Shown piece after piece: positions 29,965 to 38,993 of a stretch of DNA of 64,000 bases. The notes beneath the pieces are model-generated. The model was not told where the DNA came from. It ran no database searches and was given only the letters and a program-made list of their open reading frames with translations. Position numbers and translations under genes: made by a program. The stretch is from Sphaerimonospora sp050942215 (GTDB lineage Bacteria; Actinomycetota; Actinomycetes; Streptosporangiales; Streptosporangiaceae), in contig NZ_CP192056.1 in the NCBI RefSeq assembly GCF_050942215.1, forward strand, positions 6,014,001 to 6,078,000. Reading direction: 5' to 3'. Numbering within the stretch: position 1 is the stretch's first letter; every line of letters begins with the position of its first letter.

Positions 29965-30987
29965 TTACGCGAGGTTGTCGACGAAGTACAGGGTGCCATA
30001 GCGCCGGACCACTCCGACCCCCCCGGGCAGGTCGACGCCCTTCTGCCCGTGCCACTCCGTGACCAGGCGATCCGCCGCTTCGATGTGAACGGCCGCCAGC
30101 GCGGACGCCGGAGACCCCGCCGCCACGGCGGCCCGCCGCAGCACCCGCCGCCGTACGGCCGCGGGCGCCTGCGCGAGCACGGCCGCGATCAGCCCGCCGT
30201 CGGACATCAGCGCTTTCGCGTAGACGTCGTCGGCCCACTCGTCCAGCGCGTCCGCGTCGTCCCGGCAGAGCCGTGCCGTACGGGCGAGCGCCTCAGCGAT
30301 CCCCGGCCCCAGCGCCGTCTCCAGCACCGGCAGCACGTCGTGCCTGACCCGCGGCCTGGTGTAGGCGGGGTCGACGTTGTGCGGATCGTCCCAGGGCGAC
30401 AGGCCGAGCGCCGCGCACGCCTGCCGGGTCCTCGCGCGGGCGATGCCCAGCAGCGGGCGGCGGTAGATGCCGGAAATTTCCGGCATACCGGAAAGGGAAC
30501 GGCTGCCGCTGCCACGGGCCAGCCGCATGAGCACGGTCTCCGCCTGGTCGTTCAGCGTGTGACCGAGCAGCACGGCCGCCGCCTCCAGCCGCCGTGCGGC
30601 CTGCGACAGCGCCTCGTAACGCGCGTCACGCGCCGCCGCCTCCGGGCCGCCGTCCCCGTCCACGACCACGGTCAGGGCTTCGGCGGGGTCCAGGCCGAGT
30701 GCGGGCGCGAGCCGTACGAGCTCCCGGGCCCGCTCGGCGGAGCCCTCCTGCAGGCCGTGATCGACGGTCAGCAGCCCGGCGCGCAGGCCGAGACGCGGCG
30801 CGCAGAACCCGAGGGCGGCGGCGAGGGCGAGCGAGTCGGCCCCCCCGCTGCACGCGACCAGTACAAGCGTGCCCCGGTCGGCCCGGCGATGTTCGACACC
30901 CGGCTTCCCGGGCTCGCCACCGGACAGATCGGCCAGGCACAGTCGTACGGCACGGCGCACGTCGGCGACAGCGGGATGTGGACCCAT
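29965..30987 (-). CDS. tilS: tRNA(Ile)-lysidine synthetase
   Basis: 340 residues. TilS puts lysidine on the wobble C of the CAU anticodon of tRNA-Ile2. The PP-loop ATP motif is VACSGGADSLALA. Other family segments are LLTVDHGLQEGSAER, LLGHTLNDQAETVLMRLARGSG, RPLLGIARARTRQACAAL and DDPHNVDPAYTRPRVRHDVLPVL. The C-terminal domain is short, as is usual in actinobacteria. It starts a tilS-hpt unit that reads toward ftsH. Confidence 0.97.
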   Translation of the reverse strand: MGPHPAVADVRRAVRLCLADLSGGEPGKPGVEHRRADRGTLVLVACSGGADSLALAAALGFCAPRLGLRAGLLTVDHGLQEGSAERARELVRLAPALGLDPAEALTVVVDGDGGPEAAARDARYEALSQAARRLEAAAVLLGHTLNDQAETVLMRLARGSGSRSLSGMPEISGIYRRPLLGIARARTRQACAALGLSPWDDPHNVDPAYTRPRVRHDVLPVLETALGPGIAEALARTARLCRDDADALDEWADDVYAKALMSDGGLIAAVLAQAPAAVRRRVLRRAAVAAGSPASALAAVHIEAADRLVTEWHGQKGVDLPGGVGVVRRYGTLYFVDNLA

Positions 30988-31053
30988 ACCCCCATTCTCT
31001 CCCGGTGATCTCTCAGCGGGACGAGACCCGTGGCATCGCGCCGGGGTGCGGAG

Positions 31054-32103
31054 TCACGTGGCGGTGAGGACGCGGGACATCCAGACGCCGGGATCGGCGA
31101 TCTCGTCGCGGGTGGGCAGCGTCTCAGGGGAGGTCCAGACCCGGTTGAACCCGTCCATCCCGGCCTCCTCGACCACGGTCCGGACGAATTTGGAGCCTTC
31201 GGCGTACTGCTTCATCTTGAGCTCGATGCCCAGCAGCCGGCGGATGAGCTGGTCCATGCGCGATCCGCCCTCCCGGCGGCGCTGGAACTTGGCTCTGATC
31301 TCGGCGACGGACGGCACGACCGACGGTCCCACCGCGTCCATGACGTAGTCGCCGTGCCCCTCCACCAGGGTCATCACAGCGGTGACCCGATCGAGGACGG
31401 CCTTCTGCTCGGGGGTCTGGATGGCCTCGATGAGATTGCTCTCACCACCCTTGAACGCGTCGGCGACCGCGCCGGAGGCGGCTCTCAGCCGCTCCAGCAG
31501 GGTCGTCAGGTCCATCTCCGAGGCCAGGAGGAACTCGGTCATCTGCCCCCGGACGTACTCTCTCAGCCACGGCACCCCGGTGAACTGCACCCGGTGGGTC
31601 TCCTCGTGGAGGCAGACCCACAGGCGGAAGTCGCGGGGATCGACCCCGAGCTCACGCTCGGCGTGCACGATGTTGGGCGCGACCAGCGTCAGCCGCCCCG
31701 CCGGGGCGACCCCGCTGGGGTCGGGCGGAAGGAACAGCTCGTACTGCCCCAGCACCCGGGAGGCGAGGAACGCCAGCACGGCGCCCACCTCGAGGCCGGT
31801 GATGCGGGAGCCGACGGCGGACACGATCGCCGGCATGCTCGACATCTTGTCGGTCAGCGGCTCCAGCACCACCCGGAACCCGTCCACGTTGGCCCGGATC
31901 CAGCCCGGCCGGTCCACCACGGTCGCCGCCTCCGGCGGAGCCGAGTCGAGACGGGTGAACTCCCGCACGTGTCCTTCGGCGTCTCGGGACAGGCGCCGCA
32001 GCTCGGCGACCGCGTGTCTGGCCTCCTCACGGCTCACCTGTGGCCCGGGGCGCACGAGGCGAACTCCGGTCGCGACGGCCAGATCCCAGTCGATCACCTG
32101 CAT
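31054..32103 (-). CDS. Zinc-dependent metalloprotease family protein (DUF2342)
   Basis: 349 residues from ATG 32103 (MQVIDWDLAVATG); a GTG three codons upstream is possible. The zinc-binding motif is WVCLHEETHRVQF (HExxH), with the third-ligand glutamate region in TLVEGHGDYVMDAVG. This is the actinobacterial DUF2342 family, once labelled F420-biosynthesis-associated. The substrate is unknown, and no signal peptide is visible. It lies between dacB and tilS on the same strand, the conserved position of this family. Confidence 0.9.
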   Translation of the reverse strand: MQVIDWDLAVATGVRLVRPGPQVSREEARHAVAELRRLSRDAEGHVREFTRLDSAPPEAATVVDRPGWIRANVDGFRVVLEPLTDKMSSMPAIVSAVGSRITGLEVGAVLAFLASRVLGQYELFLPPDPSGVAPAGRLTLVAPNIVHAERELGVDPRDFRLWVCLHEETHRVQFTGVPWLREYVRGQMTEFLLASEMDLTTLLERLRAASGAVADAFKGGESNLIEAIQTPEQKAVLDRVTAVMTLVEGHGDYVMDAVGPSVVPSVAEIRAKFQRRREGGSRMDQLIRRLLGIELKMKQYAEGSKFVRTVVEEAGMDGFNRVWTSPETLPTRDEIADPGVWMSRVLTAT

Positions 32104-32153
32104 ACCCACCACCGTACGTTCTCCGCGTTCCCCCCGCGCGAGGGGACGCCGAA

Positions 32154-33737
32154 TCAGCTCTGGGAGACGATCGTGGCCATTTTGTCGAGCGCGGCGATCG
32201 CTCTGTCCGGATCAGTCACCTCGTCCGCCATGAACGCGAACGTCACCAGCCGCCCGCCGGCCGTGTACGAGATGCCCGCGAGGGTGTTCACGCCGTTGAG
32301 CGTCCCCGTCTTGGCGCGGACCAATCCGGCACCGGACGCCGATTCGGATTTTCCGTACCGGTCATGCAGGGTGCCGGTGAACCCGGCCACGGGCAGCCCG
32401 CTGATCAGCGAGTTCAGGGCGGGGTGGGCGGGAGAGGACGCGGCGGCCAGCAGACGGCCCAGCGCGGCCGGGGTGATGCGGTTGCGCGTGGACAGCCCGC
32501 TGCCGTCGTGGACCTCGATGCCCTGGTCCAGATGCAATCCGGCTAGGACGCGGTGGACCGCGTCCGTGGCGCCCCTGAACGTGTGCGGCAGTCCCTCCTT
32601 CACCGCCACCTGGCGGGCGAGGGCCTCGGCGAGATCGTTGTCACTGAGCGTGAGCATCCGCTCGACGAGCGCGTAGACCGGCGGCGACTCCACCCGGGCC
32701 AGTTCCTCACCCGCCGCGTATCGGGCCGCGGCGTCCTGCGCCCTGCCGTTCTGCGCCGTGCCGTCCTGCGCTGTGCCACCCTGCGCTGTGCCACCCTGCG
32801 CCGGGTCGGCCTGAGTCGTGCCGTCCTGCGCCCTACCATTCTGCGCTGTGCCGTCCTGAGCGGTCAGGTCTCGTGCGTTCTGTCCTTCGGGTCCCGGGGC
32901 GACGCCGGGCCGGATCCCGCCGCCGACCGCGATGCCGGCACGCCGCAGCAGCGCGGCGAAGGCCGCGGCGGTTTCGCGCTGTGGGTCGGTCAGCCGTCCG
33001 CCCCCGGCCTTCCGGCCCTCGTCCATGGTGAGCGCCGTGACCGGTGCAACGCTGCCCTCGGGGATGTAGTTCGGCTTCCAGCCGGGCGCCGACCGCGGAC
33101 CGCCGAACAGGGACGAGTCGTACGACAGGTTCACCCGGGTGATCCCGGCCGCCTTGAGCGCCTTCGCCGTACGCGCGGCGAGCTGCGCGAGCGAGGCCGG
33201 CCGGGGATAGCCGCCGCCCTTACCGGCGCTCTTCGGCCCGGCGAGGGTGGGGTCGCCGCCCCCGACGAGAACGATCGAGTTCCCGGACTTCCCCCGGACG
33301 ACCCGCGTCGCGAATCTGGCGTCGGGCCCCACCGAGGCGAGCACGGCGACCGCGGTGACGACCTTGGTCGTCGACGCCGGAGTGACCGGTCTCGCCGAAC
33401 CGCCGTCGAAGAGCGACTCTCCGGTCGTGGCGTCGAGCACGACGCCCGCCACGTTCTTCCCCAGCCCTGTGGCACCCATGGCGTCACGCAATCTGGAGGT
33501 CAAAGTACCCTTGACGGGAAGGACCCCGTCCCCGACCGCGGCCAGAACCGGGCCCGCGGTGATGATGGGGGTGGGGGCCGGTTCCGGGGACGCGATAGGG
33601 GCCGGCGTCCGGGTGCCGTCATGGATGACCAGGTAGCCATAGACACCCGCGACGACGACGAAGATCTGCAGGAGGGCGAGGGTGGCCACCACCATCCACC
33701 GCTCACGTCGCAGCACCACGAGACCCTCATTTCGCAC
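32154..33737 (-). CDS. dacB: D-alanyl-D-alanine carboxypeptidase/endopeptidase (PBP4, S13 family)
   Basis: 527 residues from GTG 33737. An N-terminal transmembrane anchor (about residues 15-38) is followed by a Pro-rich stalk. Penicillin-binding motifs: SxxK in PASTTKVVTAV, SDN in LTLSDNDLAEALAR, and KTG in VRAKTGTLNGVNTLAG. It trims peptidoglycan stem peptides outside the membrane. Between the substrate-binding subdomains is an unusual 55-residue insertion of DGTAQNGRAQ/GGTAQ units encoded by about 15-bp DNA repeats (32738-32866). Diverges from ppa, as in many actinomycetes. Confidence 0.95.
   Translation of the reverse strand: MRNEGLVVLRRERWMVVATLALLQIFVVVAGVYGYLVIHDGTRTPAPIASPEPAPTPIITAGPVLAAVGDGVLPVKGTLTSRLRDAMGATGLGKNVAGVVLDATTGESLFDGGSARPVTPASTTKVVTAVAVLASVGPDARFATRVVRGKSGNSIVLVGGGDPTLAGPKSAGKGGGYPRPASLAQLAARTAKALKAAGITRVNLSYDSSLFGGPRSAPGWKPNYIPEGSVAPVTALTMDEGRKAGGGRLTDPQRETAAAFAALLRRAGIAVGGGIRPGVAPGPEGQNARDLTAQDGTAQNGRAQDGTTQADPAQGGTAQGGTAQDGTAQNGRAQDAAARYAAGEELARVESPPVYALVERMLTLSDNDLAEALARQVAVKEGLPHTFRGATDAVHRVLAGLHLDQGIEVHDGSGLSTRNRITPAALGRLLAAASSPAHPALNSLISGLPVAGFTGTLHDRYGKSESASGAGLVRAKTGTLNGVNTLAGISYTAGGRLVTFAFMADEVTDPDRAIAALDKMATIVSQS
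32738..32866. repeat. 15-bp tandem repeats inside dacB
   Basis: Eight to nine degenerate copies of a CTGCGCCGTGCCGTC/CTGCGCTGTGCCACC-type 15-mer encode a hydrophilic GTAQDGTAQNGRAQ tract. The copies are in frame and vary at few positions, a sign of recent slippage expansion. Confidence 0.75.
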
Positions 33738-33805
33738 CGACCGGAACCACGCCTACGAGACATTAATGCCCAACCGGGACACCGGGGGCTTGAGCGGAGG
33801 AACCA

Positions 33806-34309
33806 GTGGAGTTCGACGTTGTCGTGGAGATTCCCAAAGGACAACGGAACAAGTACGAAGTGGACCACAAGACTGGCCGCATCCGGTTGGATCGCCTGCT
33901 CTTCACGTCGACCCAGTACCCCGCCGACTACGGCTTCATCGAGAACACTCTGGGTGAGGACGGAGATCCGCTCGACGCGCTGGTGTTGCTCCAGGAACCG
34001 ACCTTCCCCGGCTGCCTGATCAGCTGCCGCGCGGTCGGCATGTTCCGCATGACCGATGAGAAGGGCGGCGACGACAAGGTGCTGTGCGTCCCATCGACGG
34101 ATCCGCGTATGGAGCACATCCGCGACATACATCATGTCGCCGAGTTCGACCGGCTGGAGATCCAGCACTTTTTCGAGGTCTACAAGGACCTGGAGCCCGG
34201 CAAGTCCGTCGAGGGCGCCAACTGGGTCGGCCGGGCCGGGGCCGAGGCCGAGATCATGGCGTCCGTGAAGCGGTTCCAGGAGGAAGAGGGCGGCGCCGAA
34301 GAGCATTGA
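33806..34309 (+). CDS. ppa: Inorganic pyrophosphatase
   Basis: 167 residues from GTG 33806, with GGAGGAACC just upstream. Family I soluble pyrophosphatase: IPKGQRNKYEVDHKTG, YPADYGFIENTLGEDGDPLDALVLL with the metal-binding aspartates, and the later DPRMEHIRDI and KDLEPGK motifs. It drives biosynthetic reactions by removing pyrophosphate. The short C-terminal EEEGG tail is normal. Confidence 0.98.
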   Translation: MEFDVVVEIPKGQRNKYEVDHKTGRIRLDRLLFTSTQYPADYGFIENTLGEDGDPLDALVLLQEPTFPGCLISCRAVGMFRMTDEKGGDDKVLCVPSTDPRMEHIRDIHHVAEFDRLEIQHFFEVYKDLEPGKSVEGANWVGRAGAEAEIMASVKRFQEEEGGAEEH

Positions 34310-34332
34310 GCCGACCGTGGCACGGCCGCCGG

Positions 34333-35508
34333 TCAGGTCGCGGGCCTCGTGGCGCCGACCAGATCGCGCCGCCAGATCGGTGAAATGCGCACCACGTCCC
34401 CCGTCCGGGGGGCGTGGACCATCATTCCTCGCCCGATGTAGATCCCCACATGATGGATGCTGTGCGGATCTCGGCCCGATCCGCCGAAGAACACCAGGTC
34501 CCCCGTGCGCAGGTTCTTCAGCGACACGCGGCGTCCCGAAGTCCACTGGGTGCCGGTCCAGTGGTCGAGAGAGACCCCCGCCCGCTGCCAGGCTCTCATG
34601 GTCAAGCCCGAGCAGTCGAAGCCCGCCGGTCCCTCGGCCGCCCAGACGTACGGCTTGCCGAGCTGTTTCAGCGCCCATTGGGCGGCGAGTCCGCCGCGGC
34701 CCGACCCCATGCGGCCCGCCCACGCCGGGACCGCCCCGCCGCCCCCGCCAGGCCCTGCCGCCGATCGTTTTCGCGTCGACCGTTGTCGCGACTCCTGTCT
34801 CGCCTGTTTCAGTTCGTCCACTCTGGACCGGGCCGCCGCGAGACGCTCGGACAGTTCGCGTTTCTCCTGTTCGATCCGCCGCGTCGTCTCCATCTGCCGG
34901 TCGACGGCCTCCTGGGCCGCGTCCCTGGCCAGCCGTACCCGCTCGGCCGCGCGAAGCTGTGCGGCGTACGCCTGGGCGGCCTGGGCGCGGAGGATCTCGT
35001 AGACCCGCCGGGCGTCGCTCAGCCGCCGCAGGTTGGCGACCCGGGCGTCCGACATGTGCGCCAGCAGGGTGGCCCGCTGCAGAAGACCGCCGATGTCGGT
35101 CAGTCCTTCGGCGAGGGCGCCCGGCACGGAGACCGACAGCCCGCCATAACTCGCCGTCGCCTCGGCCGCGACCGCGACGCGGGCCTCCTCGACCTGATCG
35201 GCCGCGCCGCTCAGGCGCTGTGCCGCCTGCTCGTAACTCGTCTTGACCGCCTCGAGCCGGACGAGTTCGCCGTTGTACGCCTCGACGAGGCTCTCCGCGT
35301 CCTGCGCCAGATCGTCCTGACGGGTCCGGGCCGCGGTCAGGTCGGCCTCGGCCCTGTCCAGTTCATGGGCTCGCTCCTGGGCATGCGCCTGGGCCTTCGC
35401 CACGTCTTTGGCGGACGGTCGTGGATCGGCCGCGGCCACGCCGCCGAGGGTCAGGACCAGACCCGATCCCAGGCCGGCGACGAGCCCCGATGCTCTGAGG
35501 AGTGGCAT
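34333..35508 (-). CDS. Secreted NlpC/P60 family peptidoglycan endopeptidase
   Basis: 391 residues. A signal peptide covers residues 1-27 (LVAGLGSGLVLTLGGVAAA). A long coiled coil follows (30-240), then a basic linker and the NlpC/P60 domain. The catalytic Cys is in AGFDCSGLTMRAW, the first His in IHHVGIYIGRG and the next in MMVHAPRTGD. Its layout and catalytic domain resemble the enzyme encoded at 8874-9896. Unlike that gene, no ydaO-type leader is visible upstream. It converges on ppa, the 3' ends being 23 bases apart. Likely role: septal or daughter-cell separation. Confidence 0.93.
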   Translation of the reverse strand: MPLLRASGLVAGLGSGLVLTLGGVAAADPRPSAKDVAKAQAHAQERAHELDRAEADLTAARTRQDDLAQDAESLVEAYNGELVRLEAVKTSYEQAAQRLSGAADQVEEARVAVAAEATASYGGLSVSVPGALAEGLTDIGGLLQRATLLAHMSDARVANLRRLSDARRVYEILRAQAAQAYAAQLRAAERVRLARDAAQEAVDRQMETTRRIEQEKRELSERLAAARSRVDELKQARQESRQRSTRKRSAAGPGGGGGAVPAWAGRMGSGRGGLAAQWALKQLGKPYVWAAEGPAGFDCSGLTMRAWQRAGVSLDHWTGTQWTSGRRVSLKNLRTGDLVFFGGSGRDPHSIHHVGIYIGRGMMVHAPRTGDVVRISPIWRRDLVGATRPAT

Positions 35509-35635
35509 TACTACCCCTTCCGTGCTTCCACTCCCCCAAGTTCCCCATGATTACTCTGCGTACACATTACAGATACGTACGGTAATCATCATATGTAGGA
35601 GATCGTCCTGATAAGACGGCGGCCGGAACCGCTCA

Positions 35636-37612
35636 TCAGGCATCCTCCGTCTGCTGAGAAGCGGTCTGTGGCGCGTCCGGCGGAGCGGACGGAGGATCGA
35701 CCGGCGCCGCCGGTTGCGAGGTGGGTACGGGCGAAGACCGCTGAGCGGACTCAGAGGCCGGCCCGGCAGCCGGCCCTGACGGCCTCGACGATGTGGACGA
35801 TCGGGACGGGGCCGATGAAGCGGACTGCTTCGCCTGCGGCGTTCGCCGGTCGTCCACGGACTTCCTCGCCGCTCCGGACCGGTCCGCTCCGCCGCGGTGG
35901 AACCAGCGACCCGAAGCGGCCGGGTGCCGATGCGACGACCGGCCGGACGGCTCGGCCGACGGCCGGGGTGCGGGCCGCGGTCTCGGCTTCTCGTCACAGT
36001 GATGGCACGGCCAACGGTGGTGCTGGTGGTCGCGGCCGGGCCAGTGCCCGCGATCCGGCCAGGGGCCGGGGCGGTGCGGGGGCGGATGGTGGCCGGGCCA
36101 GTGCGGCGGCGGGCCTCCGGACGGAGGCCGTGCGGGAGGCTCGGGCGAGGGCGCGGGCGGCGTCTCCCCCGGTTCTCCACCCGGCGGCGTCGGCCTGGGA
36201 CCTGACGGCTCGGCGGTCGGCACGGGCCGCGGTTTGGGCTGGGGCCGGGGTTGGGTCGGCGGCGGAGCCGGCCGGGGTACGGGGGCCGGCAGCGGAGCGG
36301 GCCCGGCCGGGATCACCGGGATCACCGGCTCGGCCAGGTCGGGGCGGCCGGGTCGGGGCTGCGCCGAGCCGCCTGGAGACCGAGCTTGCGCGGATCGGTC
36401 CTCCGGTGACCGTGCGTCCGGGGTCTCCGGCGGACGTTGGGCGGCGGCCTCGGGGTCCGGCTGTGCCGTACCCTGCGCCTGACCGGTGGCGGCCCCGTCG
36501 GCCACGGGCCATCGGTGCGCGGCGCCGTCGGAGGCCGAACCCGGCAGGTCACCGGAGAACTGCGCGAAAACCAGCGCGATCGCCGCCGCCGCGGCCACCG
36601 TGGCCACCGCCCCCGCCACCGCCTGCGCGAGACGGCCCTCACGCCGGGTGCCGGCCCTGGGGAAGCCCGACGGATCGAGCGCACCCACCCGTTTCGCGAC
36701 GAACCTCCGGTACGGAACGAGTTCAGGGTCGACGAAGGAGCTCAGCACCCGGACGCGAAGCGTGTCCGGCAGACCCGTCTCGGGCAGCTGAGCGAAGACC
36801 TTGGTCGCGGAGACCTGCCGCATCCGTTGCCGGGAACAGGTTTCGCACCGCGCCAGATGCCTGATCAGCCGATGCCGCGTCTCAGCGGCGAGCACACCGG
36901 AGAACCCGGCGAGCGTCCTGCCGGCCCGGTCGCAGTCGTGGTCGTTCTTCCGCGCGAGGATCTCGACGGTGATCGCGTCGCGCAGGCGATCGTTCGCCGA
37001 CTCCCGTAGCCCCTCCACATAACGCTGCCCGGCACCGAGCATGACCGCCACCTCCGCCGTCGACAGATCGTGGCGGGTGGTCAGGTCGAGAACCTCCCGG
37101 TCGGCGAGCGACAGCGCGGACACCGCACCCTGGGCCACCACTCGCAGGTCGGCCGCAGCGACGCCGGCGGAGCCCATCGGACCGGTGACGTCGCCCCGGT
37201 CCCGCGCCCCCGCGTCGAACTGCACACCATCGAACCGGGACGCCGAGTCGAACGGCATCGTGCTCGGCGCCGCCTGGGCCGTACCCGTCCGATCGCCCAC
37301 ATGGTCGTCCGGCTGATCGGCGGGCTGATCGTCGCGCTGATCGACCGGCGAGACGTCCGGTGTCCTGCGGCGCCGGCACTCTCCACGCGCCAGGGCGTAC
37401 AGCCAGGGCCGGAACGATTCGTGGTCCGCGAGTGAGCCGATGAGAGCCTCGGCGGCGATCAGCGTGTCTCGTAACGCGACCTGGGCATTGTCGGGGCCGT
37501 CCAGCATCATCCGGCAGTAACGGTAGATGCTCTCTGCATACGTGTCATAGAGCGCGGCGAGAGCACCCGGATCACGGGCGCGCAACGCCTCCACCAGGAC
37601 GCCATCATTCAT
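35636..37612 (-). CDS. ECF sigma factor fused to zinc-finger anti-sigma domain, transmembrane helix and Pro-rich exported tail
   Basis: 658 residues from ATG 37612. Region 2 lies at about 5-80 (ALYDTYAESIYRYCR ... FRPWLYALARGECRRR). A 75-residue disordered linker follows, then region 4 at 160-215 (LSLADREVLDL ... LSTAEVAVMLG). Next is a zinc-binding anti-sigma-like motif, C227-x24-H252-x3-C256-x2-C259, the same spacing type as RsrA. A single TM helix at 330-351 precedes about 300 extracytoplasmic residues rich in Pro, Ser, Gln and a His/Trp cluster near 530-555. The architecture recalls actinobacterial ECF groups with built-in C-terminal regulators such as ECF52. Ligand and regulon are unknown. 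Confidence 0.85.
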   Translation of the reverse strand: MNDGVLVEALRARDPGALAALYDTYAESIYRYCRMMLDGPDNAQVALRDTLIAAEALIGSLADHESFRPWLYALARGECRRRRTPDVSPVDQRDDQPADQPDDHVGDRTGTAQAAPSTMPFDSASRFDGVQFDAGARDRGDVTGPMGSAGVAAADLRVVAQGAVSALSLADREVLDLTTRHDLSTAEVAVMLGAGQRYVEGLRESANDRLRDAITVEILARKNDHDCDRAGRTLAGFSGVLAAETRHRLIRHLARCETCSRQRMRQVSATKVFAQLPETGLPDTLRVRVLSSFVDPELVPYRRFVAKRVGALDPSGFPRAGTRREGRLAQAVAGAVATVAAAAAIALVFAQFSGDLPGSASDGAAHRWPVADGAATGQAQGTAQPDPEAAAQRPPETPDARSPEDRSAQARSPGGSAQPRPGRPDLAEPVIPVIPAGPAPLPAPVPRPAPPPTQPRPQPKPRPVPTAEPSGPRPTPPGGEPGETPPAPSPEPPARPPSGGPPPHWPGHHPPPHRPGPWPDRGHWPGRDHQHHRWPCHHCDEKPRPRPAPRPSAEPSGRSSHRHPAASGRWFHRGGADRSGAARKSVDDRRTPQAKQSASSAPSRSSTSSRPSGPAAGPASESAQRSSPVPTSQPAAPVDPPSAPPDAPQTASQQTEDA

Positions 37613-37809
37613 ATAACGCAGAGTAAATGCTCGGTAACTGCCCGCTCTACCGATTCTCTGAATTGTGACGAGAGGGACGCGAATTCGCCGCGGCCTGCCC
37701 ATCGAAAATATCCATCGATTTCCAGATTTACCTGCCGATGGGATGGCTTAGTGGGGAAAACCATGTCCATCCGCGCTGAACGGCATCGTTCCGGTCGAAC
37801 CCCGCCTGC

Positions 37810-38910
37810 TCAACGGGTCCGCGCGGCCAGCCCCGCATCCGCACAGGCCTGGGTCAGCGCATCGAGGCCGAAGGCGTCCACCGGGCCGAGTGCGCCCGTG
37901 CCTCGTACCCCCTCGGCCAGTGCGGTGGTGGCGCCCCACGCCAGGATCCGGGCGGTGAAATCGTACGGGTCCGCCCCGTCGAGCTCCACTGCGGCCAGCA
38001 GACGGCCTCTCGCGTCGTACGCCTCGGCGACGATCTGGGAGGAGACCGCCGGGCCGACGGGAACGGCCGACCTTCCCGCACGGATCGCCCGGTCGGCCAG
38101 CGCGTCCGTCACCCGGCGGGCTCCCGGCAGGGTGGCGAGCACCGGTCTCGCCCGCGCCAGCGTCCCGGCGGCCCGGGTGAACCGGCCCAGCCAGCCGAGA
38201 TAGACGTTGACCTCGCGCAGGCCGGGATGGGCCGGCGGCAGGGCGAAGTGCTCCGAGGTGCCCACGGCTATGCCGTAACGGCGGCGTCCCCCCAGGAAGA
38301 ACGCCCGGGTGCGGCCGTGCTCGTGGACGATGCGGCCCTCCCGGAAGCCGTACATCGGCTCGAGAAGGACGCCGAGCGCGGAGGCGCGGGTGCCCGGGCT
38401 GAGCCGGCCGGCCAGGTCTCCGCGTGCGAAGTAGCCGACGTCCACCCGCACCGCCTCCGATCCGGCCTTGCGCAGGGCCAGGGCTGCGGCCAGATTGCCG
38501 GGCACGTAGTCGTACCCGAAGGCGGTGATCAGCGCGGCACCGCCCGCGCCGGCGGCCGGGCCGTACCGCTGGAAGATCCGCTTGATGAACGGGGGTTCGC
38601 CCGCGGTGTCCAGGTAGACGGCGCCCGCCTCGGTCGCCGCCGTGACCGCCGGCTCCCCCCAGCGCATGAACGGTCCGACCGTCGAGATCAGCACATCGCC
38701 CGGGGCGACGATCCTGCGGAGCGACTCCGGGCGGGTCACGTCGGCGACCGCCGTGGGCGGCCGGATCTCCAGGGAGGCGGCGAGCGCCTCCAGCCTGGCG
38801 GGGTCGCGCCCCGCGAGCAGCGGCCGGGCACCCCGCGCGATCAGCGCCGCCGCGGTGAGCCGGCCGGTGAACCCGGTGGCTCCGAAGAGCACGATCCTCG
38901 GGGTTCTCAT
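37810..38910 (-). CDS. Saccharopine dehydrogenase-like NAD(P)-binding protein (trans-acting enoyl reductase type)
   Basis: 366 residues from ATG 38910, next to GTGAGGA. The N-terminal Rossmann motif IVLFGATGFTGRLTAAAL, then LAGRDPARLEALA and VLISTVGPFMRWGEPAV, and the later LITAFGYDYVPGNL match the saccharopine dehydrogenase/trans-acting enoyl reductase superfamily. The actual substrate is unknown; lysine metabolism is unlikely. The open frame continues upstream for about 270 codons, but that part lies over the next gene in another frame and is not coding. No cofactor or partner genes are adjacent. Confidence 0.88.
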   Translation of the reverse strand: MRTPRIVLFGATGFTGRLTAAALIARGARPLLAGRDPARLEALAASLEIRPPTAVADVTRPESLRRIVAPGDVLISTVGPFMRWGEPAVTAATEAGAVYLDTAGEPPFIKRIFQRYGPAAGAGGAALITAFGYDYVPGNLAAALALRKAGSEAVRVDVGYFARGDLAGRLSPGTRASALGVLLEPMYGFREGRIVHEHGRTRAFFLGGRRRYGIAVGTSEHFALPPAHPGLREVNVYLGWLGRFTRAAGTLARARPVLATLPGARRVTDALADRAIRAGRSAVPVGPAVSSQIVAEAYDARGRLLAAVELDGADPYDFTARILAWGATTALAEGVRGTGALGPVDAFGLDALTQACADAGLAARTR

Positions 38911-38993
38911 GTCCTCACGGTAACCTGCCGCGGCCGCCCGGCCCGGCGGCGGTGCCGGTCCCCGCCCACGATCCGCTGCTCGCCGTGCGCCGC

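Noticed and set aside
31030..32676. Long plus-strand frame opposite the DUF2342 metalloprotease and dacB
   Set aside because: It crosses the boundary of two genes on the other strand and has no motif; shadow.
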